In this document: positions 6,041 to 14,055 of the stretch, piece after piece | Layout: each line of letters begins with the position of its first letter | Numbering within the stretch: position 1 is the stretch's first letter | NCBI GenBank assembly: GCA_934636425.1 | Contig: CAKUAV010000056.1 | Span: 1 to 17,020 of the forward strand | Source of the DNA: an uncultured Clostridia bacterium | GTDB taxonomy: Bacteria > Bacillota > Clostridia > Christensenellales > Aristaeellaceae | Direction of reading: 5' to 3' | DNA: 17,020 nt | Translations under genes and position numbers: made by a program | The notes under the pieces: model-generated | What the model was told of the DNA's origin: nothing | Database searches by the model: none | The model's input: only the letters and a program-made list of their open reading frames with translations

Positions 6041-8509
6041 ATGAAACCCACAAGGCTCCGCATGGCGATTCTGCTGGCCGTGCTGACGGCGCTCTTTGCC
6101 GCCATGATATTCAAGCTGGGCAATATGCAGCTCGTTCATCAGGACGACTATATTGCGCTGGCCGAGCAGCGCTCGACAAAGACCTATCAGCTCTACGGCA
6201 AGCGCGGCACGATCTATGACACGAACATGATACCGCTGGCCTATGACCGCGGCAGCTACAACGTGACGTTCTATCGCGATCCCACGCAGACCTCCGACGC
6301 GGCGCGCGAGCAGTACACGCAGGCCATCATACGCGCCATAGAGATCATCGAGGGCAGCGGCAAGAAGCTGACCACCGAGTTCTGGCTCGAGCGCGGCGAG
6401 GACGGCCAGTGGCGCTTCAACACCGGCGCGGCCACCGAGGCGGCGGACAAATCGCGCATCAAGCAGTGGCGCAGCAACTTCTATCTCTCCAGCGAGACGC
6501 GCTATCCCGTCGAGAAGCTGTTCGACACGCTGTGCGAGAACTACAAGCTGCCCGCCACGCTCTCCGAGGCGCAGAAGATCAAGGTGCTCTCGGTCTGGCA
6601 GAAGCAGCGCATGAACAACTTCACCGGAAATGCGGTGGTCATCGCCGAGGACGTGGGCTATGAGTGCGTCTGCCGCATCGAGGCCGAGGCGGGCGATCTG
6701 ATGGGCGTGGACGTGTCCGAAAGCTCGACGCGCGTCTATCCGCAGAAGGAGCTGGCCGCGCACAACATAGGCTATGTCTCGAAGATTTCCTCCGAGGAGA
6801 CTCTGGCCGCCTATCAGGAAAAGGGCTATCCCAACAATGCGCTGGTCGGCTCGAGCGGACTGGAATCCTCGCTGGAGGATCAGCTCTCCCAGTATGTGTC
6901 CTACAGGCAGGGCTCCCGCACAGTGGAGGTCAACCGAAAGGGCAAGGTCGTGCGCGAACTGTCCTATGAGCCGCCCGTGGACGGCAACAGCGTCGTCACC
7001 ACGCTGGACATCAGCCTTCAGGCCGTGGCGCAGCAGGCGCTGGAGGACGTCATAGAGACCATCCATGCCGAGCAGGAGGTGCTCATGACGCAGGAGCACT
7101 GGCTCAGGGAAAACGAGGAGATACTTGCGCAGTACAAGGAACAGGATCGCGAAATACAGCTGGCCGAAACCGGCGCTCTGGTCGCCATGGACTGCAACAC
7201 CGGCCGCGTGCTGGCGCTGGCCAGCGCCCCGACGTTCGATCTGAGCATGTTCGAGGGCGAGCTGGACAAGGAATACTGGAATCAGCTGGTCACCGACAAG
7301 AACGCGCCCATGCTCAACCGCGCCATAGGCACGCGCGACACCCCCGGTTCGATTTTCAAGATGGTCACGGCGCTGGGCGCGCTCATGGAGGGCAAGCTGA
7401 CGCTGGATGAGCGCATTTCCGACGGCGGCTATTACGAGGGCCTGGATACGTCCCGACGCGGCCCGCGCTGCTGGATCGCGCTCAATCAGATCTGGAAGCA
7501 TTCCGATCAGGACATCACCAAGGCGCTGGCGCACTCGTGCAACTATTTCTTCTACGAAATCGGCTTCCGGCTGGGCATCAACGATCTGAACAAGTGGGGC
7601 GCTCAGCTGGGATTGACCTCGAAAACCGGCATTGAGCTGAACGGCGAGTCCACGCCCTTCATCGGCAGTCAGGACAAGCTGTACGACGCCGACCGCGCCG
7701 TGAACGACCAGTACACCTCCAAGCCGATCATCGCCTACAATTCGATCATCGCGAAGTTTAAGGAGATTGCGGCCGACCGCGGCGATCATTACGACGACGA
7801 CAAAATGGCCGAGGCCGCCAAGATGATACTCGATCTGGCCGACAGCGATCTGGCCAAGGACAAGTGGACGAGCAAGATATACGAGGTCCTTCAGGTGGAG
7901 CTGGGCATACCGCGCAGCTACATCGCCAATCACCTGCTCGGCAACGTTTTCTACTACATGATCAACGACCTGCGCTGGACGGCCTCCGAGACGATCATGG
8001 CGGCCATCGGCCAGTCGATCACGCAGGTGACGCCCATATCGGTCGCGCGCTATGTTGCGGCCGTCGCCAACGGCGGCACGGTCTACAACGCGCAGATCGT
8101 GGACAAGATCATATCGCCGACCGGCGAAATCGTGCTGGAAAAGCAGCCGGTCGTGGCCAATGTGATCGAGGGCGCGGACGAATACCTCGCGGCCATACGG
8201 CGGGGCATGGAGGACGTGTCGGCGGGCGAGGAAGGCACGGCCACAAAGTACTTTGCGGGCGCGAAATACACGCCGGCCGCGAAAACCGGTACGTCCCAGC
8301 GCACCGAGCTGGACGTTGAAAACAACGCGTGGCTGGTGTCCTATGCGCCGATCGAAAATCCGAAAATCGTCGTCGTGGTCTATATTCAGAACGGTTATGC
8401 CGGCTCCCATACGGCCAAGGCGGCCTGGACGGTCTCCGACGCGTATCTGGAGAGCCTGGAGGAAACGGAATCGACGGTCATCGCGAATGAAAACTCGCTG
8501 GCCGAATAG
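6041..8509 (+). CDS. mrdA: Penicillin-binding protein 2, elongation transpeptidase
   Basis: 822 aa class B PBP. One N-terminal membrane segment (about 8-25) is followed by the dimerisation domain (RSTKTYQLYGKRGTIYD, 44-60; SSTRVYPQKELAAHNIGYV, 228-246) and the transpeptidase domain from about 375. The active-site motifs are all present: SIFK (437-440), SCN (499-501) and KTG (748-750). It cross-links peptidoglycan side chains during elongation, paired with RodA. It is longer than typical PBP2: extra sequence at about 340-375, and about 100 residues between SCN and the conserved TIMAAIGQS (651-659). The ribosome site AGGGGAGGG lies just upstream. The gene name follows from the operon with mreBCD and rodA; a SpoVD-like role is less likely. 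Confidence 0.93.
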   Translation: MKPTRLRMAILLAVLTALFAAMIFKLGNMQLVHQDDYIALAEQRSTKTYQLYGKRGTIYDTNMIPLAYDRGSYNVTFYRDPTQTSDAAREQYTQAIIRAIEIIEGSGKKLTTEFWLERGEDGQWRFNTGAATEAADKSRIKQWRSNFYLSSETRYPVEKLFDTLCENYKLPATLSEAQKIKVLSVWQKQRMNNFTGNAVVIAEDVGYECVCRIEAEAGDLMGVDVSESSTRVYPQKELAAHNIGYVSKISSEETLAAYQEKGYPNNALVGSSGLESSLEDQLSQYVSYRQGSRTVEVNRKGKVVRELSYEPPVDGNSVVTTLDISLQAVAQQALEDVIETIHAEQEVLMTQEHWLRENEEILAQYKEQDREIQLAETGALVAMDCNTGRVLALASAPTFDLSMFEGELDKEYWNQLVTDKNAPMLNRAIGTRDTPGSIFKMVTALGALMEGKLTLDERISDGGYYEGLDTSRRGPRCWIALNQIWKHSDQDITKALAHSCNYFFYEIGFRLGINDLNKWGAQLGLTSKTGIELNGESTPFIGSQDKLYDADRAVNDQYTSKPIIAYNSIIAKFKEIAADRGDHYDDDKMAEAAKMILDLADSDLAKDKWTSKIYEVLQVELGIPRSYIANHLLGNVFYYMINDLRWTASETIMAAIGQSITQVTPISVARYVAAVANGGTVYNAQIVDKIISPTGEIVLEKQPVVANVIEGADEYLAAIRRGMEDVSAGEEGTATKYFAGAKYTPAAKTGTSQRTELDVENNAWLVSYAPIENPKIVVVVYIQNGYAGSHTAKAAWTVSDAYLESLEETESTVIANENSLAE

Positions 8510-8521
8510 GAGGGGAACGCC

Positions 8522-9295
8522 ATGGGCGAAGCGCTGGTTGTGACCTCGGGCAAGGGCGGCGTCGGCAAATCGACGGTCGCGGTCAATCTGGCGGCGGCGC
8601 TGGCCATGAAGGGCAAGAGCGCGCTGCTGATCGACGCGGATACGGGGCTGCGCAGCCTGGACGTGCTGCTCGGCCTTGAAAACAACGTGGTGTACGATCT
8701 GACCGACGTCATCGAGGGCAACTGCCGATTGAAGCAGGCGATCGTCAAGGCGCGCTGCGCGGACAATCTTTTCCTCATTGCGGCGGCGGCGCTCAGGGAC
8801 GCGTCGGCGGTCAAGCCGGCGGCCATGGCGGACACTGTGCGGCGGCTCAGGAGCAAATACGATTTCGTCATTGTCGACTGCCCGGCCGGCGTGGACGCGG
8901 GCTTTCGCACGGCCATCGCGCCGGCGGAGAGGGCGATCGTCGTGACGGGAGAGGACGCGATCTGCGTGCGCGACGCCGAGCGCGTGGGCGCGCTGCTCGA
9001 TCAGGCGGGGATACGCGAAAGGCTGCTGGTCGTCAACCGCATGAAGCCGAGAAAGCTCGGGCGCGGCGAAAGCATGCCGGGCGAGGCGCTTTCCGAGCGG
9101 CTGCATATGACGCTGCTCGGCCAGCTGGGCGAGGACAGAGCGTTTTATGACGCGGCGCAGGCGGGCAGGCCGCTGGCGCTGGACAAGGGGCGCGCGGCAG
9201 CGGCGTTCGAGCGCATGGCACGCCGGCTCATGGGCGAGAGCGTGCCGTTTGAAATGCCCAAGAGGCCGTCGCTTTTCAGGCGGCTGCGCGGATAA
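8522..9295 (+). CDS. minD: MinD septum-site ATPase
   Basis: 257 aa ParA/MinD-type ATPase. The deviant Walker A TSGKGGVGKST is at 8-18 (signature Lys11 and Lys16), followed by DADTGLRSLDVLLGLENNVVYDL (38-60) and the switch/Walker B VIVDCPAG (116-123). The C-terminus LFRRLRG looks like the end of the amphipathic membrane-targeting helix. MinD binds membrane as an ATP dimer and positions MinC to block polar division. No minC or minE is present, although minC precedes minD in Bacillus. The site AGGAGGGG (8508-8515) overlaps the mrdA stop, so translation is probably coupled. Within the MinD/FlhG group, the operon and the GLRSLD motif favour MinD. Confidence 0.88.
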   Translation: MGEALVVTSGKGGVGKSTVAVNLAAALAMKGKSALLIDADTGLRSLDVLLGLENNVVYDLTDVIEGNCRLKQAIVKARCADNLFLIAAAALRDASAVKPAAMADTVRRLRSKYDFVIVDCPAGVDAGFRTAIAPAERAIVVTGEDAICVRDAERVGALLDQAGIRERLLVVNRMKPRKLGRGESMPGEALSERLHMTLLGQLGEDRAFYDAAQAGRPLALDKGRAAAAFERMARRLMGESVPFEMPKRPSLFRRLRG

Positions 9296-9322
9296 TGAAA
9301 GGACAGGAGACAGCAATATAAG

Positions 9323-10600
9323 ATGAAGCTATTTGGCAGGCGAAAGGAACAGACGGAATCGGGGCGCTTTGCGGCGCTGTGGAGCGACATTAAAAAGAGC
9401 CGCTACCGCAAGGGGCTGTTCCGGCATTTCGAGTGGCCGCTGGTCATAATGGTGCTGGTGATGTCGATGTGGGGCATCGTCTCGATATTTGCCGCGACGG
9501 GCAGCCCGGTCGAGGAGGGCGTGGAGATGAGCTTCCTCGAGAAGATCACCACGCAGTCGCTGTATTATCCGCGCCTTCAGCTGCTGTGGGTGTGCGCGGG
9601 CATGGTCGTGCTGGCCGGCGTGGCGTATTTTGACTACAGGCTGTACGGGCGCTGGAAGAATCTGTTCTACTGGGGCAACGTCATCGTGCTGGCGCTGGTC
9701 AAGTTTACCACAGAGGTGGGGCGCGGCTCGGCGAATATGTTCTTCAGATGGGGCTCGAACCGAACGTTCCAGCCGGCGGAGTTCGGCAAAATCGCCATCA
9801 TAATCGCGCTGGCGCAGGTGTTTGCCAGCCGCGAAAAGCCGATCAAGACGCTCTCCGAGCTGATCCGCATGAGCTGCTATGTGGGTCTGCCGCTGATACT
9901 GATCGTCATACAGCCCGACGTCGGCACGGCGCTGGTGTACGTCGCGATATACGCGATACTGATCTGGGCGTCCGGAACGAACTACAAGCTGGTCGTCGGC
10001 ACGATCTGTATCGGCGTGATACTGATCGTCGCGGCGTGGTATGTGCTGAACTTTTCGGACAACTTCCGCGTCGACCGCATACAGGTGTGGCTCAATCCGG
10101 ATTACGACATCAACAATTCCGGCATGCAGACCTACAACGCGCGCCTGATGCTGGGCTCGGGCGGACTGTGGGGCAAGGGGCTGTTTTCGGTCGGCAACTT
10201 CGCCGCGCTCAACTATGTGCCCGACGACCACACCGACTTCATATTCGCCGTGGTCTGCGAGACGTTCGGCTTTGTGGGCGGCGGACTGATGATCCTTCTG
10301 TATCTGGCGATGCTGCTGCGCATGATGTATCTGGCCAATCACGCCGAGGACACATTCGGCTGCTATCTGATCATCGGCGTCATGGCGATGATGTTCTTCC
10401 ACATATTCGAGAACGTATCGATGGTCATAGGCCTTATGCCGGTCACGGGCATACCGCTGCCGTTCGTGAGCTACGGCGGCTCGAACTACATCACGAACAT
10501 CATGGGCATAGGCCTTGTGTGCAATGTGGCGATGCGCTCGCGCGCCGGCGTGGCGCGTCAGGCACGCCCGACGATCAACCCGGCCAAGCTGGTGCGGTGA
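9323..10600 (+). CDS. rodA: RodA peptidoglycan glycosyltransferase (SEDS family)
   Basis: 425 aa polytopic membrane protein with about ten hydrophobic segments after a basic N-terminal tail of about 38 residues. SEDS landmarks are FQPAEFGK (149-156), IQPDVGTALVY (196-206), RLMLGSGGLWGKGLF (274-288), DDHTDFIFAV (301-310) and PLPFVSYGGSNY (378-389). Asp305 in HTDFIFA matches the position of the essential Asp in RodA. It polymerises lipid II into glycan strands with PBP2, here two genes upstream. The variant RGSANMFFRWG replaces the more usual G..RW motif before FQP. The best ribosome site, AGGAG at 9305-9309, is about 13 nt from the ATG, so initiation may be modest. It is the last gene of the operon; FtsW/SpoVE is the alternative but does not suit the context. 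Confidence 0.92.
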   Translation: MKLFGRRKEQTESGRFAALWSDIKKSRYRKGLFRHFEWPLVIMVLVMSMWGIVSIFAATGSPVEEGVEMSFLEKITTQSLYYPRLQLLWVCAGMVVLAGVAYFDYRLYGRWKNLFYWGNVIVLALVKFTTEVGRGSANMFFRWGSNRTFQPAEFGKIAIIIALAQVFASREKPIKTLSELIRMSCYVGLPLILIVIQPDVGTALVYVAIYAILIWASGTNYKLVVGTICIGVILIVAAWYVLNFSDNFRVDRIQVWLNPDYDINNSGMQTYNARLMLGSGGLWGKGLFSVGNFAALNYVPDDHTDFIFAVVCETFGFVGGGLMILLYLAMLLRMMYLANHAEDTFGCYLIIGVMAMMFFHIFENVSMVIGLMPVTGIPLPFVSYGGSNYITNIMGIGLVCNVAMRSRAGVARQARPTINPAKLVR

Positions 10601-10617
10601 CATAATCATTGCGCTTC

Positions 10618-10660
10618 ATGAGCGCAGATCTTCAGGCGAGGATCTGCGCTCATATTTTTC
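10618..10660 (+). terminator. Intrinsic terminator of the maf-rodA operon
   Basis: ATGAGCGCAGATC (10618-10630) pairs perfectly with GATCTGCGCTCAT (10641-10653) around a 10-nt loop and is followed by ATTTTTC. It is 17 nt after the rodA stop. Confidence 0.95.
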
Positions 10661-10692
10661 AAATGGAATATGAACTGAGCTGAAACAGAATA

Positions 10693-10721
10693 TTGACAAG
10701 CTGATAAATTAAAAATATAAT
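10693..10721 (+). promoter_or_regulatory. Consensus sigma-A promoter of the NERD gene
   Basis: TTGACA (10693-10698), a 17-nt spacer and TATAAT (10716-10721) match the housekeeping consensus in all 12 positions. Transcription should begin near 10728. This rules out the in-frame ATG at 10720, which overlaps the -10 box, as a start codon. Confidence 0.92.
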
Positions 10722-10755
10722 GATTACATACAAAAGAAATAGAGGAGGGGCTGGT

Positions 10756-11637
10756 ATGGCGGTTGTGCACGACTTCCGCAGAGGACGCGGCTGGAATTTG
10801 ATTAAGCGGATTATAAGGGCGATACTCATTGTGGGCGGAAGCCTTATCAGCATATTGACCGTGCTGGGGCTGGTTTTTACGCTAATGGGGATTCTGAACA
10901 AGTTCATTTTCCATTCCGCGTTCCTGGCTCAGGTGAAGGAAATGGCGGACAGCTATTTCGAGTTCATTCTGATACCGTTTTTTCGGATTGCGGATTGGAT
11001 TGGGAAGCGCGGCGAGTCGTCCAATAATCTGGTGACGGCGCTTGTCTGTGTGCTGGCGATTGCTGCGCTCTTTGTGACATTCCGCATCGGAACACTCCTG
11101 CGCGGGCTCGGCCGCCTCATTCATGTGGATTCGCGCGGCGGCGACGAGGGCGAGAAGCTGGCGCTGGAGACGGTTTGCGGCCTGCCGGACGCCTATCACG
11201 TGTTCGCCAATCTGGAATTCGAGCTGCGCGGACACCATGAAACCGATCTGATCGTCGTGGGCTCGGAGGGCGTCTGCGTGTGCGAGGTGAAATACTGGAA
11301 GGGCAAGATTTACTTTTCGGACACAGACCGCAAAAGCGTTATGCGGGTGTTCCCGGACGGCGAGATGCAGAATGCCCACAGTCCGCGCGATCAGGTGCGC
11401 GCGCACTATGAGACGCTGCGGGATGCGCTGCGCGGCGAAGGCGTAAATATGCCGGTATGGGGTATGGTGCTGATGATGTACCCCGGTGTGGAGATCGTCG
11501 ATGCGGAATACGGATCGTACATTCCCGTTTTGAAATCGCCGTCCGCCGAGCTAATCCGCGCTCATCTCGGCAATCAGCGCTATTCCGCGCGGGAGGTTGA
11601 CAAAATCGCCGCGGCGCTCGAGAAGATCGCGCTGTAG
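10756..11637 (+). CDS. Membrane-anchored NERD-domain protein
   Basis: 293 aa from the ATG at 10756, chosen for the strong AGGAGGGG (10743-10750) and because the earlier ATG lies in the promoter. Two hydrophobic segments (about 21-50 and 91-112) precede a NERD (nuclease-related) domain at about 128-230. The domain shows its restriction-endonuclease-like pattern: GEKLALETV, Asp164 in ETDLIVV, and Glu177-x-Lys179 in CEVKYWKG, then Q213 in SPRDQVRAHYETL. NERD domains are predicted nucleases or nucleic-acid binders; substrate and role are generally unknown. The domain order suggests a cytosolic nuclease domain tethered to the membrane. It has its own consensus promoter and terminator, so it is not part of the mre or spoIVF operons. 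Confidence 0.82.
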   Translation: MAVVHDFRRGRGWNLIKRIIRAILIVGGSLISILTVLGLVFTLMGILNKFIFHSAFLAQVKEMADSYFEFILIPFFRIADWIGKRGESSNNLVTALVCVLAIAALFVTFRIGTLLRGLGRLIHVDSRGGDEGEKLALETVCGLPDAYHVFANLEFELRGHHETDLIVVGSEGVCVCEVKYWKGKIYFSDTDRKSVMRVFPDGEMQNAHSPRDQVRAHYETLRDALRGEGVNMPVWGMVLMMYPGVEIVDAEYGSYIPVLKSPSAELIRAHLGNQRYSAREVDKIAAALEKIAL

Positions 11638-11652
11638 ACCAATAAAAAAAGA

Positions 11653-11686
11653 GAGCAGGCTCGCGAAGGCGGGTCTGCTCCTTTTG
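11653..11686 (+). terminator. Intrinsic terminator of the NERD gene
   Basis: GAGCAGGCTCGC (11653-11664) pairs with GCGGGTCTGCTC (11669-11680), with one mismatch and one G-U, loop GAAG, then CTTTTG. An A-rich stretch precedes it, so it may also work weakly in reverse. Confidence 0.85.
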
Positions 11687-11716
11687 TCATGCCCGCGCCC
11701 CAATGCCGCATACACT
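11687..11716 (+). promoter_or_regulatory. Candidate sigma-E promoter of spoIVFA-spoIVFB
   Basis: CATACACT (11709-11716) fits the sigma-E -10 consensus CATAnAnT. Fifteen bases upstream, TCATGCC (11687-11693) matches four of seven -35 positions. In B. subtilis the spoIVF operon is sigma-E dependent. The implied leader is short, since AGGAGG begins at 11725. No sigma-A promoter is visible here. Confidence 0.45.
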
Positions 11717-11737
11717 GTGACGACAGGAGGATGCGAT

Positions 11738-12463
11738 ATGGAAAAGAGCAATGATCGGCTGAAAATTCATACGGCGGCGGGCGAGGCGCGCGCGCAGACG
11801 GCGCAGGACGCGCTGCGTGAGGAGCAGCCCGGCTGGGAGGCGCTGCCCCATCCGAAGCAGAAGAGGGGGCGGCGCAGGAGCCGCGGCTCGGCGCTGAGCA
11901 TTGGCGAAAGGCTGATCCGCAACACGGCCATCGCCGGGGCGCTGCTCCTGTGCGTGCTGGCTGTGCGGCAGGTCGACGCGCCGTGGAGCGCGAAGGCGCT
12001 GAACGGCCTCAAGCAGGCCATGACAATGCGCCTGGACTGGGGCGAGCGCATCGGCAAGCTGAGCTTTGTGCGCGCGCTGGTGCCCGAGACGGCGCTGGTG
12101 TTCCTGAACCTGAGCGACGGCGAGACGCTCTATTCGCCGGTGAACGGCGAAATCACGCACGGCTACAGCGCGGAGCAGCCGTGGCTGGAATACAGCTGCG
12201 CGGGCGGCGCGGATGTGATCGCCGCGGCGGCGGGGCGCGTGACGGCGGCCTCTCAGGGCATGAGCGGCGACTGGGTCGTGCTGATCGAGCACGACGGCGG
12301 CGAGACGGCCTACGGGTATCTGGCCGATGCGGCGGTGAATGTGGGGCAGTGCGTGGAGGCGGGCGACGTGATCGGCCATGCCGCGCAGAACGCGGGACGC
12401 GTCTACTTTGAAGCGCGGGAAAATCAGCGGCCGGTCGATCCGACGAGCCGTCTGAAGGCGTGA
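11738..12463 (+). CDS. spoIVFA: SpoIVFA-like protein with degenerate LytM/M23 domain
   Basis: 241 aa from the ATG at 11738, which has AGGAGG (11725-11730) at good spacing; the longer frame upstream overlaps the previous terminator. A basic N-terminal cytoplasmic part (about 1-58) is followed by one membrane segment (about 61-76) and an outer region ending in an M23-type fold (about 130-238): LYSPVNGEITHGYS, ADVIAAAAGRVTAAS, VVLIEHDGGETAYGYL, VEAGDVIGHAA, VYFEARENQRPVDP. The zinc-binding residues of true M23 peptidases are gone (final H-x-H is YFEA), as in SpoIVFA. In the family it holds SpoIVFB inactive with BofA until SpoIVB cuts it. It shares GTGA with the next gene, indicating coupling. 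Confidence 0.85.
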   Translation: MEKSNDRLKIHTAAGEARAQTAQDALREEQPGWEALPHPKQKRGRRRSRGSALSIGERLIRNTAIAGALLLCVLAVRQVDAPWSAKALNGLKQAMTMRLDWGERIGKLSFVRALVPETALVFLNLSDGETLYSPVNGEITHGYSAEQPWLEYSCAGGADVIAAAAGRVTAASQGMSGDWVVLIEHDGGETAYGYLADAAVNVGQCVEAGDVIGHAAQNAGRVYFEARENQRPVDPTSRLKA

Positions 12464-13335
12464 AGCTGGGGACGATCTGCGGCGCGGCGGTGCGGCTGAA
12501 TCCGCTGACGCTGCCCATGCTGCTGATCGCCTGCTGGCTGGGCGGCGGGCGCGAGGCGGCGACGCTGACGGCGTGCGTGCTGCTTCACGAGGCGGGGCAC
12601 ATGCTGATGGCGCGGCTATTGCGCGTGCGCGTGGTCGAGCTGGAGCTGATGCCGGTGGGCGGCGCGGCGCGTCTGGAGAGCATATGGGGGCTGCGTCCGG
12701 CTCAGCTCGTCGCCACGGCGCTGGCCGGGCCGGCGGTCAATCTGCTGCTGGCCGTTTCGGGCGTGGCGGCGGTGGCCGTGGGCGTGCGCGGTCTGGCTAT
12801 GCCGGTGCGCGTCAACATGGCGCTGTTTTTGTTCAATCTCCTGCCCGCGCTGCCCATGGACGGCGGGCGCATTGTGTGCGCTGTCCTGACGCGCTTCATG
12901 AAGCCGGAGCGCGCGGCGCGCTGGGGCGTGCGGCTGGGGCTGATCGCGAGCGCCGGCCTGCTGATTCTTGCCGCGCGGTCGCTCAGAGAAGGGCTGTTCA
13001 ATGTGACGCCGCTGCTGGCCGCGCTGTTCATACTCTCAAGCGCGCCGCACGAAATGCGCGAGGCGCGCTCTGCGGCGATCGAGAGCCTGATCAATCGGCG
13101 CGGCGAGCTGGCGTGCGAGGGTGTTATGCCGGCAAGGTGTCTGGCCGTGACGGGCGACACGGCGCTGAGCGCGGCGCTTGCCTCCATGTCGCCCCGGCGG
13201 CCGCACATCTACATCTGTCTGGACAGCGCGCTGCGCACAGCGGCCCTGCTGACCGACGCGCAGATACTGGAAGCGCTCTTGAACGGCGGCGACGGGCCGG
13301 TCGGTCGGCTGATCGCCCATGACGGGAAAAATTAA
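12460..13335 (+). CDS. spoIVFB: SpoIVFB-like site-2 membrane metalloprotease
   Basis: 291 aa from a GTG that overlaps the stop of spoIVFA (GTGA), indicating translational coupling. M50 family: the zinc motif HEAGH at 43-47 (His43, Glu44, His47) sits in a membrane helix, and NLLPALPMDGGRI (126-138) supplies the third ligand Asp134. The remaining hydrophobic segments fit a six-helix core. The C-terminal part (about 205-290) resembles the CBS domain of SpoIVFB (GVMPARCLAV, DSALRTAALLTDAQILEALL). In the family it cleaves pro-sigma-K within the outer forespore membrane of the mother cell. Pairing with spoIVFA and the presence of spoIVB in the same window make this assignment strong over other M50 proteases. 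Confidence 0.92.
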   Translation: MKLGTICGAAVRLNPLTLPMLLIACWLGGGREAATLTACVLLHEAGHMLMARLLRVRVVELELMPVGGAARLESIWGLRPAQLVATALAGPAVNLLLAVSGVAAVAVGVRGLAMPVRVNMALFLFNLLPALPMDGGRIVCAVLTRFMKPERAARWGVRLGLIASAGLLILAARSLREGLFNVTPLLAALFILSSAPHEMREARSAAIESLINRRGELACEGVMPARCLAVTGDTALSAALASMSPRRPHIYICLDSALRTAALLTDAQILEALLNGGDGPVGRLIAHDGKN

Positions 13336-13347
13336 CGCCGGAAACCA

Positions 13348-13376
13348 TTGACAACCGGGCGGGCAGGGCGTATAAT
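13348..13376 (+). promoter_or_regulatory. Consensus sigma-A promoter of tRNA-Lys
   Basis: TTGACA (13348-13353), a 17-nt spacer and TATAAT (13371-13376), a perfect match to consensus. Transcription would start near 13383, about 14 nt before the mature tRNA. It begins 12 nt after the spoIVFB stop. Confidence 0.92.
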
Positions 13377-13396
13377 ATATCCTGTCCATTGGATAT

Positions 13397-13469
13397 GCGC
13401 CTTTAGCTCAGCTGGTAGAGCACCTGACTCTTAATCAGGGTGTCCAGGGTTCGAGTCCCTGAAGGCGCA
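13397..13469 (+). tRNA. tRNA-Lys (anticodon CTT)
   Basis: A full cloverleaf: acceptor GCGCCTT with AAGGCGC, D arm GCTC/GAGC, anticodon stem CCTGA/TCAGG with loop CTCTTAA (anticodon CTT at 13430-13432), and a T arm with GGTTCGAGTCC. The discriminator is A. The 3' CCA is not encoded (CTT follows), so it must be added after transcription. Confidence 0.97.
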
Positions 13470-13472
13470 CTT

Positions 13473-13514
13473 AAACACTCAGAATCGCTTGATTGTGGTT
13501 CTGAGTGTTTTTTT
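13473..13514 (+). terminator. Intrinsic terminator of tRNA-Lys
   Basis: AAACACTCAGAA (13473-13484) pairs perfectly with TTCTGAGTGTTT (13499-13510) around a 14-nt loop and runs into a T tract. The tRNA is therefore a single-gene unit. Confidence 0.93.
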
Positions 13515-13639
13515 GCGTATTGACTGGACAATTCAAGGGAGAAAAATTTACCTGCGTTCAATATATGCAGGCTTGGCTTTGTCGCCGCGGATGCCTTAGA
13601 ATGAAGGAAGTCCCTGCTTTGAAATCGGCAAAATCGGAT

Positions 13640-14022
13640 TTTACACAGGGAAGTATTTTCAGGGAAGCTGACCGTCTTTATGACGCTCATACCCGGGGCG
13701 CTTATCCGCAGGCGGCCCAGGGCGCGATTGATCCGCTGGCGGTGGGCCGGCTCGGAACGACATTGAGAATTTCGGCGGTTTCCACCGGAAGCAGCGCGCT
13801 GAAGCTGACAGCATTCGTCGTCACAGAGCAGGCGACGGATATGACAAAACGATATGGGTTATGATGCGGGGCCTGGCGCAGACATTGCTTGTCCGGCTTC
13901 CCCATGCGCATAATATGGGCATTCAGCCCAACGCCGGCCTGACATACATCGGCTTGGCCGCACTGGCGGGGATTGTTCTGAATGCATGGCTCTCTATCCG
14001 GATGAGCGGGAAAAGAAGCTGA
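13640..14022 (+). pseudogene. Possible remnant of a nucleobase (NCS2-type) permease
   Basis: Two short stretches in different frames look like pieces of one membrane transporter. About 13643-13700 reads VFSGKLTVFMTLIPGALI in one frame. A 53-54 codon frame at 13861-14022 ends with LPHAHNMGIQPNAGLTYIG and then LAALAGIVLNAWL, which resembles the last helix of uracil/xanthine permeases (xGxxxAIxLNLxL). Frames are broken between them, and no start, ribosome site or promoter fits. The intervening open frame, 13505-13864, reads as a composite overlapping the tRNA terminator and is not supported as a gene. The family call rests on memory of the motif and is tentative. Confidence 0.35.
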
Positions 14023-14055
14023 GATGTGCCGCCCATGGTTGCTTGCGATAAATCA

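Noticed and set aside
5204..9316. A 1370-codon open frame on the minus strand
   Set aside because: It is antisense to mreD, mrdA and minD, rich in H, R, A and Q, and without recognisable domains; GC-rich codon bias opens this frame by chance.
13403..13690. Minus-strand frame containing SGTRTLDTLIKSQ
   Set aside because: This is the familiar false translation of the antisense strand of a tRNA gene.
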